Below, one piece after another: positions 57,041 through 64,000 of a stretch of DNA of 64,000 bases. Position numbers and translations under genes: made by a program. The notes below the pieces were generated by a model, which did not search any database, had not been told where the DNA came from, and saw nothing but the letters and a program-made list of their open reading frames with translations. The DNA is from Salticus scenicus (lineage: Eukaryota > Arthropoda > Arachnida > Araneae > Salticidae), in contig OZ005648.1 of NCBI GenBank assembly GCA_963930645.1, forward strand, positions 154,403,035 to 154,467,034, in the 5' to 3' direction. How positions within the stretch are numbered: the first letter of the stretch is position 1; each line of letters opens with the position of its first letter.

Positions 57041-57085
57041 CAACTGATGACGGTACACAAATGCTACCGAAACAGCTGCTTCCTA
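57041..57085 (+). ncRNA. Decayed hammerhead-like motif
   Basis: CUGAUGA (57044-57050), one extra base, GGUA, an apical loop, UACC (57065-57068), then GAAAC and the palindrome CAGCUG. This parallels the motif at 51054, including one extra base before stem II. Stem I does not pair, and the U expected before the cleavage position is C, so it should be inactive. A chance resemblance cannot be excluded. Confidence 0.35.
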
Positions 57086-57800
57086 TCTTTAATTATACAC
57101 TTTGGCATTCTATATGGTGAAGACTTTTCTTTAGTTTATTTATCTAGCGTCAAGTCTCTTATTGATAGCCTGTTATTTTTCTTTCTCCTTTTGCGCATAA
57201 CTTAAAAAAAAAAAAAAAAAAAAAAAAAAGTGAACAGACGAACATTAAAATTTAGTAATACGATCATTATCTAATTGTAATCGAATTAGTAATTCTATAA
57301 CTAATATTAATATTATTTTTCTTAAATGTACGCTTTTGAAGAAATGAAAAAAAAAATAATAATAATAATCATTAAAAAAATTAAATGAAAAATAACAGTG
57401 TTAAGATGCATTAAAGTTAATCGAAAATACCAATGCCTGAAATGTTAAATTAAAACTGGCTTGTTGTTGTTTTCGTATTCTTTTTTTTTTTTTTTTTTTT
57501 TTTTTTCTCCCTCTTTCTTATATAAAGGACGTCTCGGGGAAAAAGAAATTGTAAACTAAGATGATCTCCAGGATAATAAAAATGACAATAAATAATTTTA
57601 TATCGAATATCTCATCAAAATCGCACATTCGTATGCGCAATCTAACGTAAATTCTCATTAAATATTAATCAGTGAAACAAACTGTACGTTTTTATATTAT
57701 TTATGCTTTTTCTATTCTGTAAATTTTATTCATGAATTTGCTTTTTTGTAACATGCATATAAATGTTAATTTATACATTTATTGATCATATCAGTATAAT
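57086..57800. other. AT-rich spacer
   Basis: A run at 57205-57229 and T run at 57482-57506. No gene. Confidence 0.6.
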
Positions 57801-58124
57801 GAAGACTTTTAGAAAAGTCATTTATACTCAATATGTTAATGGCTATAAGCCAGGTAAAACTTTCAGAGATATAAACATTTCAGAGATAAGAAAATACAAT
57901 TAGGTTGTTAGCGTGAATGAGAGAGAAAAATATCCAGCAGATGACATTCAGTTAAGGAGAACAAATGATAGATACGGTCAGCAAGAAAAATGGCTCATAA
58001 TTAAATATTTCTGAGAGGGCATTCACAAATACTTCAAAACACGACTTTGTGTGTACTGCATTGTAAGAGATCAAAAGTTTATGTTGTTTCAGAATATTTG
58101 AAACTGAAAAGAAAACATAGTGTA

Positions 58125-58339
58125 CAGTCAGTAACAAAAGTGTCCGAACAATAGCGAAAATTTCTATCTAAAAAAAAGTACACTTCATACGGTTTTGTTA
58201 AATAAATCCTTATCGAATCGTGTTCTTAGATTGACTAAGAACAGGATTCGACAAGAATTTATTTAACAAAACCGTATGAAGTGTACTTTTTTCTACACAG
58301 GAATTATCGCTAGTGTTCGGATACTTGTGTTACTGACTG
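58125..58339. mobile_element. MITE, family M1, copy 1
   Basis: Starts CAGTCAGTAACAAAAGTGTC and ends with GTGTTACTGACTG. The two halves are near-perfect complements up to a short centre, so the element is a 215-base hairpin. TA duplications lie at 58123-58124 and 58340-58341. The AAAAGTGTCCGAAC ends are of Tc1 type. It interrupts the transposase pseudogene. Confidence 0.9.
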
Positions 58340-58633
58340 TAGATGAAATTCTTTCTTCGTACGCTGGGCTGAAGATGAGTTTATGTTTTCCGATGAGAGA
58401 CTGTTCATCTTTTAAAGCAACCTGTGAATCCTCAACATGATCAAATATGGTCAAAGTCGATTGCTTCCGACCCGGAGAATAAGTTTTATGTGGCCAGAAA
58501 TCAAAATGTTGAATCTGTGATTAGATTGTCATTTGCAAAAAGAGTCAAATTGCCTTTGGTTTTCATTGAAAAGTTATACAAATAAATACTGAACACTATA
58601 AAATCGAAATAATAGAGAAGGTCATACAACATA

Positions 58634-58846
58634 CAGTCGGTAACAAAAGTGTCCGAACACTAGAAAAAATTCCTATCTAAAAAACGTACACTTCATGCAG
58701 TTTTGATAAATAAATCCTTGTCGAATCATGTTCTTAGTCAGTCTAAAAACAGAATTCGACAAGGATTTATTTAACAAAACTGTATTAAGTGTACTTTTTT
58801 TACATAGAAATTTTTGCTAGTGTTCGGACACTTTTGTTACATACTG
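58634..58846. mobile_element. MITE, family M1, copy 2
   Basis: Same family as 58125-58339: CAGTCGGTAACAAAAGTGTC to GACACTTTTGTTACATACTG, 213 bases, again a near-complete hairpin. TA duplications lie at 58632-58633 and 58847-58848. It is inserted in the same pseudogene, between the first and second catalytic regions. Confidence 0.9.
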
Positions 58847-59397
58847 TACAATCAATCTCAATATACAATGCTGGTGAATATTACTGCTTTTAACAGGATT
58901 GCGCACCCACTCATTCCACTAAAACAGTTCTGATGGGATGAAGAGAAAATTTAACATATTTTTTATCTAAAGGTGATTAGCTTTTCAACTCCCTTGACAT
59001 AAATCTCCTTCATTTTGATAATTTTTGACAATTCTCAAACACATACTGTAGGGGACAAATATGCGACCAATCCACCGTTTTGGTAATGTGCCAATATGAG
59101 GTGACTCCGCACTGATGTCAAAAAATGTGATGTCGTACCATCCTTTTATAGAATAAAACTAGGCAAATCCTCATGTAGCTGCGGCACAAGACATAATTGA
59201 AGGATATCGAGATATACAATATGTCAAGCACGATGCCATCTATAACTGAAGTGTAAAAATGCCAACTTTTTTTCATAATTTGCGTTTATTATATTTTGCA
59301 AAATGTAACTTTTGAATAAATACATTTATTAGATTTTGCGTAGTGAATCTTGTAAATCCCAGTGTTCGTTTTGACTTAACCCATATTTTCATGACTA

Positions 59398-59663
59398 AAA
59401 CCCATTGAACCCATATCCTGTTTTTTAAATCACGATCTTCAGGATCGCCTATCATTCATATGAAAGAAACTTTCCCTGGTGCATTCTATAATCATGAGAA
59501 GGTGCAGATTCTCAAGTTAGAAAAAGTATAAAACCCATTGGACCCACATCCTGTTTTTTAAATCTCGATCTTCAGGATCGCCTATCATTCATGTGAAAGA
59601 AACTTTTACTGGTGCATTCTAAAAACTTGTAAAGGTTCAGATTCTCAAGTTAGAAAAATTATA
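59398..59663. repeat. 133-bp tandem duplication
   Basis: AACCCATTG.ACCCA, CGATCTTCAGGATCGCC, TATCATTCAT.TGAAAGAAAC and CAGATTCTCAAGTTAGAAAA occur twice, 133 bases apart, with several substitutions. CGATC..GATCG forms a small palindrome in each unit. Not coding. Confidence 0.85.
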
Positions 59664-62400
59664 AACTTATTTCTACCTATTTTAGTAGTTAAAAGAACTT
59701 TTTTGTAATAAAAAAGTTTGCGAGTTTATTAAAGATCCATTTTTAAAAAATGCTCGAACACACATAAAAATGGGATTTTAGTATTCTTTGGTTCTTAGAA
59801 AATGAAATGTTAATAAAATATTGCAAACAATGGTATTTCTTGCTGTTTCTTAAAAAAAAAAAAAAATAATAATAATAATAAATTCTCTTTAATTTTACCA
59901 GACTTGTTTATTATTTCTTTTTTACACAGACCACAATGACAATCTTTTGTACAAAACCAAAAGAATAACAGTCAACAGAAAGTCATAATTACTTTTTGTC
60001 TTGTAAATGCATTTGAAAGAATTGGAAGTACAAAACAAGAAAAAGTTAATAACAGTTCATTAACTTTTCTTTCAAAAACATTTTTCATGGAGAATTCTTT
60101 CGAAGATTTTCATGAATTTTTATTTGCTTATTTACAAGCCTGTTTACCATGTAATCGTATTTAAACATACATTGGATTTATGATTAATGCCTTATAAATT
60201 GAACCCTCAAGATATTAAAATGTAATGAAGAAATTCCAAAAGCAATTATAAAAGTTTAATAAAAAATGAAAAAAAGTGCCTTATTAGAATTACTTTGTAC
60301 TGACCATATGTACTGACATCCCATAATTATTTTTTTAGCATTTCGCAGTAACACAAGAAAAATTTTTAAAAACTTTAATAAAACACACATTTATATGCTC
60401 TTTTAATCAAATGTTTTCAGCAGATATTCTAATTAAATAAAGACAGCGTTGTTATCTCCTCATAAAAGTCAAATATTAATTTCGAAAATTAGTTTTTTTT
60501 TATTAAACCTAAATGCTATTCAAAGTTGATGTTTTAATTAAAATTTTGTGTATTTTTCTTAAAGTCTTGATTTTTTTATATACTTGAGAAAACACGAAGA
60601 AGATATTTATTTAATGGAATTACTGAGAAGCGTCTGCAAGAAAAATTTTGTACTAATAAAACACTGACAGAAAATGCAATTAAATTGCAATGTTGACTTC
60701 GAAAAATAGAGGCTAATTGGGAATATTCAGAAGTAATTACAGTAATAAGGCTTAATATAACTTAATTTCCTTGAGAAATACGACAAAAGAAAAAAAAAAA
60801 GAAAAAAAAACTTTATGATATTTTAAAAATTACAAAATCCAATGCAACGCTATATTTCCTTTTTATTACATTAATGTATTAAATTAAAGCGTATTTATAG
60901 ACAGTAAACTAAAGCACTATTCACATTTAAAACTCACATTAATTAACTTTATGTATTAATTTTAACTTTATGCTGCAAACTTGTTTCTGAAGTAAGAAAA
61001 TTTAATAAAATCTCATATTTTGCTTAAAATTTTCATATTAATGTTTACTAATTGAATAAGTTTTAATTCAATTAAATAGCAATAAACATTAATGATTTTA
61101 TTCCTAAACAAATGTTTTTTTTTTTTTTTTTATTACAAACAAATGAATATGATTTGATTTTGAGATATAAAACACATTTTATTAATAAGTAAAGATAACA
61201 AAGCAAACAAACAAATGAGCTGGCATATGTGTCTTATTTTACTAGATCAGATCTCAAATTTTCCTCTTTGGTAAAGTATTAAAAAAAACAGAATTAAGCG
61301 TTTAATTATTTTTTAGCTTTTAATAAATTATATGGAAATTAGGATATATATTATATTCAAAAGTTTATCCAGCAATATTTTACTTACATTATACTTATTT
61401 TTTTTCTGGGAACCAATTATTCTAAACTATTCAAATTTATTAAATTATTTTTATTCCCATGAAGACAGTTACTAGGAGTACACTAATATTATTTCAGTAT
61501 TCAAATACAAAAGAGAAAGAAAAATTCTTTCATTAAACAGACAAAGTAATGACCAACAGAAAAAAAAATGATCATTTAAAACTTTTTTATATATCACACT
61601 TATTTTAATAGCAGAGTTGCTATATGCTCTTTGTTTTATTTATAAATATAGCGTACATATGCTCAAATGAAAGATATGATGTAAAATATTGATATATTTA
61701 TAGCACTCCTGTTGAGTGATAAAAATCAAATAAAACGATAGATTTTTTTTTTTTTTTTAATAATATTTTGCCCAAATAATTTTGGTGGGATAAAGTTTTA
61801 GATAGAGTTTTCACGCTGGTCATTAAAAATGCTGCATATCTCCCTTATTAGCTAAACTATATAAAATAAATTTAAATCAGCATGATTTCTCATGATATAT
61901 ATGTGTATAACATATCAAGTGCGATTTCATGTCATATATATTGAGATAGAATTGTTACGTAAATGGTCAAATATTAGCGACACCTAATGGGCGATATGCA
62001 ACAAAAATCAACCGCACGAAATTTTATGAATGTCAAGGACGTTTCATGAAATCTCAAGCTCATTTACTTCAACCATAGTGCCCTAAAATTTTCTGCACCG
62101 CTCACATCAGACATCACCAACACTGTAGGAAAAAACAGAAAAAGAAGAAAGGAAAGAAAGAAATCTTTTAAAAAACAGAAAATTTCTGTTTTTTTTTTTT
62201 TTTTTTTTTTTTTTTTTCCTTATAACTACACATTTTTTAGAGTAAAATTATATTTCAATATCTAAAAAGGAAAAAATTATGTAACCAGACAAAATTAAAA
62301 ATGTAACCATTGATACAGATCTTATGTAGGGAATACATATTTTTCCCGTTTTGCATGTGGAGAACTTGGTATCAAAACAAAATTGAGAAGTGTTGAGTAA
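59664..62400. other. AT-rich gene-free stretch
   Basis: No ORF or repeat family that I can name. 61960-62110 is less AT-rich (TTAGCGACACCTAATGGGCG) and could be a repeat end. A T run lies at 62190-62217. Confidence 0.6.
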
Positions 62401-62413
62401 CCGCCATGTTGTG

Positions 62414-62486
62414 CTTCCGTGGCTGCGAGGTATAGCATCATTGCCTACTTGGCGATGGGTTCTGGTACTATTGGCTGGTAGAACAA
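62414..62486 (+). repeat. tRNA-like (SINE) sequence
   Basis: GTGGCTGCGAGGTATAGCATC resembles an A-box region, and GGGTTCTGGTACTATTGG, at the proper distance, a damaged B-box. Too degenerate for a working tRNA. Confidence 0.35.
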
Positions 62487-62673
62487 GAGAATTTATTTAA
62501 TGCGAGATCTTTTACCCTATGGTCTACGGGGAAAATCTGTTGTGTACGAAAATTTTCTTCATTTGTCTGTTGCAGAAAATTTTTGTCAACTTATTATGAT
62601 TGTTATTATTTTGTATGGCACACGCTACTAGAAATCTTCTGTTATGTAACAGTTTTTTTTTTTTTTTTTAAAC

Positions 62674-62738
62674 AATGGGGTAGCGAAATGGTTAGCATTT
62701 TCTCCTTCACTTTCCAGGTGCCAGTTTCGAATCCCTGA
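62674..62738 (+). repeat. tRNA-like (SINE) sequence
   Basis: TAGCGAAATGGTTAGCAT (A-box) and AGTTTCGAATCCCTG (B-box) are about 40 bases apart, as in tRNA-derived SINEs. No acceptor-stem pairing, and an A-rich tract follows. Confidence 0.5.
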
Positions 62739-62932
62739 AAAAAAAGAAGAAAAAAAGTATCCAGAAAATATCCGCATGCTATAAGAAAAAAAATGCATTG
62801 ACAAAAATTTTCTGAAACAGAACAATACAGTAAATATTAGCATAGTTTTTTTTTTTTTTTTTTTTTTGTAGGAAACATTATAGGAAAAAGAAAAGAAAAG
62901 AAAAAAAAACTCACATTAAATAAAATCCTCAG

Positions 62933-63003
62933 TTCGACCAGCCAGGATCGTACCAGAGACCACCGCATAGTGGGCGACGATCTAACCTCTCAGACACGGA
63001 ACC
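62933..63003 (-). repeat. tRNA-like (SINE) sequence
   Basis: On the minus strand GTGTCTGAGAGGTTAGATCG, then TGGTACGATCCTGGCTGG, give A-box-like and B-box-like segments at tRNA spacing. Opposite orientation to the neighbour at 62674. Confidence 0.45.
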
Positions 63004-63116
63004 ACATTTTCATGTTGTTTACTTAAAATTCCCTAACTTCCCAATCATTCTTTAGTAAGATTAATCATAGTATTTTTTAATGCTTTCTTTATTCGGCAAA
63101 GAAAATCTCGTGTCAC

Positions 63117-63588
63117 ACACTGAGAAAAAAGTATACTGCCTTCATCTAGAACGAATAAGGGGTCATTTTCTAAATCCCTAAAATAGAATTATGGATTTCT
63201 TAGCTATGCGTATAAGACACGCCCATAAGCTGAATAGACGAAATGATCCAGAACTTCTAGTTTATACATTTCTAGATGATGAAACAATATTCTGAATATT
63301 ATAAATCCTTTGTATTGCGAGACATTCTCGTTTGATTTTCTAGAATTGGGTCATAAACCAAGATTATAGATGCTAAAACACGCCTCTTGTATTCGCATTT
63401 ATTTGCAGAGATTTTTAAATAAGTTTTACTCGATATTATAGGCAAACACTCTAGAATTCTAATAGGGGTTTATAGAATTCGCTTTCAAAGGGGACTAGAA
63501 TTTATAAGGATGACATGGAACTATTTTTACTAGAGCCACAATTTAGATTCTATATAGATGTCAGTTACAGAATATTTTCTCAATGTAT
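63117..63588. mobile_element. Possible small DNA element with weak inverted ends
   Basis: Left CACTGAGAAAAAAGTATACT and the reverse complement of right AATATTTTCTCAATGTA pair imperfectly. The interior repeats TCTAGAA-type phrases (TTCTAGTTTATACATTTCTAG, GATTTTCTAGAATTGG). Target duplication unclear. Confidence 0.4.
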
Positions 63589-64000
63589 AAATACTATGTT
63601 AATTAATTAAATCTTTTATGGTTTTCCCGTTAAGTTTTAGTTTTTTCTTGCTTTTTTTTTTTTTTTTTTTTCTTTTCGCGGGAATTGTTATCTTCATTTT
63701 AACTTTTTACTTTGGTACTACGAGTATATGATCTTGTAGAGGTTTTTGGGGAAGTTGGGCGCTCAGAACACTTGTTTAACCCGCTCCACCCGTCTTAAGC
63801 CGTGGTGGCCTCTATTCCTTCTCTTCTAGTTATTACTATTATTTTTTGTGTTATTTTTTGATCAAATTTACTATACATGATCTCATCCACCAATGCTTCA
63901 GAAACAATTCATATTAACGTTTAAAATATCTTTTACCATACATAAGGCTTCGTTTCGATATGTGGTTCGTTGTTCACCCGTTCTCGTCTTCCTGCCTGGT
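63589..64000. other. Spacer at window end
   Basis: T run at 63653-63671, then mixed-composition sequence (GGGCGCTCAGAACACTTG, ACCCGCTCCACCCGTC). No gene identified before the window ends. Confidence 0.4.

Larger units (their letters stand above)
57801..59250 (+). pseudogene. DD37D-type mariner (maT-like) transposase, split by two MITEs
   Basis: A possible start at 57801 gives MKTFRKVIYTQYVNGYK. After the first MITE the frame gives DEFMFSDERLFIF, carrying the first catalytic Asp. A one-base shift follows, then QHDQIWSKS, NQNVESVI and LPLVFIEK. After the second MITE comes QDCAPTHSTKTV, with the second Asp, and later FNSLDINLLHF, where the position 38 residues on is His in place of the third Asp. 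That spacing of 37 residues fits DD37D (maT-like) elements. Several stops and frameshifts are present. Element ends were not identified; the C-terminal limit is approximate. Confidence 0.75.

Noticed and set aside
1..64000. LINE or LTR retrotransposon coding regions
   Set aside because: No reverse-transcriptase, integrase, gag or endonuclease motif was found in any reasonably long frame.

Overview
This window is AT-rich eukaryotic DNA with no complete protein-coding gene that I can recognise. It has long A/T homopolymers, many microsatellites, a dense population of Tc1/mariner-superfamily elements and small hairpin MITEs, tRNA-derived SINEs, an animal-style (Penelope-like) hammerhead ribozyme motif and candidate spliced exons. 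Together these suggest an arthropod with a large, repeat-rich genome, perhaps a chelicerate such as a spider. The organism is an inference; nothing in the sequence fixes the species.

Layout. 1-2.8 kb is AT-rich spacer. At 2.8-11.3 kb lies a composite repeat block: a SINE with a clear target-site duplication, a 2.43-kb tandem duplication (2945-5374 and 5375-7794), a degenerate satellite of about 160/262-bp units carrying ten copies of a CTCF-consensus-like motif, and a perfect 749-bp tandem duplication ending in GACA repeats (9790-11287). 11.3-26 kb holds dispersed repeats, MITEs (13706-14331, 17182-17524, 18891-19055), three nested inverted repeats at 21.1-22.3 kb, a pogo-like transposase scrap, and two arms of a 1.2-kb inverted repeat 8 kb apart. 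26296-29171 is a 2.9-kb element with about 315-bp terminal inverted repeats and a broken gene for an uncharacterised C-x2-C / H-x3-C protein. 29.5-34 kb has R1-family repeats, two adjacent hairpin MITEs and a frameshifted ORF. 34420-36030 is a complete but dead Tc1-like transposon with Sleeping Beauty-style IR/DR ends.

36.3-45 kb is the most gene-like part. It has a candidate terminal exon (36283-36377) whose peptide ends in a cystine-knot-like C-x-C, a candidate internal phase-1/1 exon (42744-42857), islands of balanced composition that may be conserved noncoding DNA, a piggyBac-like short element (39067-39710) and a 147-bp dimeric tandem array. 45.4-53 kb has a SINE, a second copy of the composite repeat family, and a 778-bp direct duplication (50238-51015 and 52232-53009) with the hammerhead motif just outside its first copy. 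54.2-59.7 kb has an alternating-palindrome DNA element, an internally deleted mariner, and a DD37D-type mariner pseudogene split by two MITEs of one family. 59.7-64 kb is AT-rich, with three tRNA-like promoters and one weak DNA element.

Most of the coding sequence is decayed transposase. The candidate exons, if real, would belong to genes with introns much larger than this window's unit of structure. All coordinates come from reading by eye; identities are approximate unless stated as exact.
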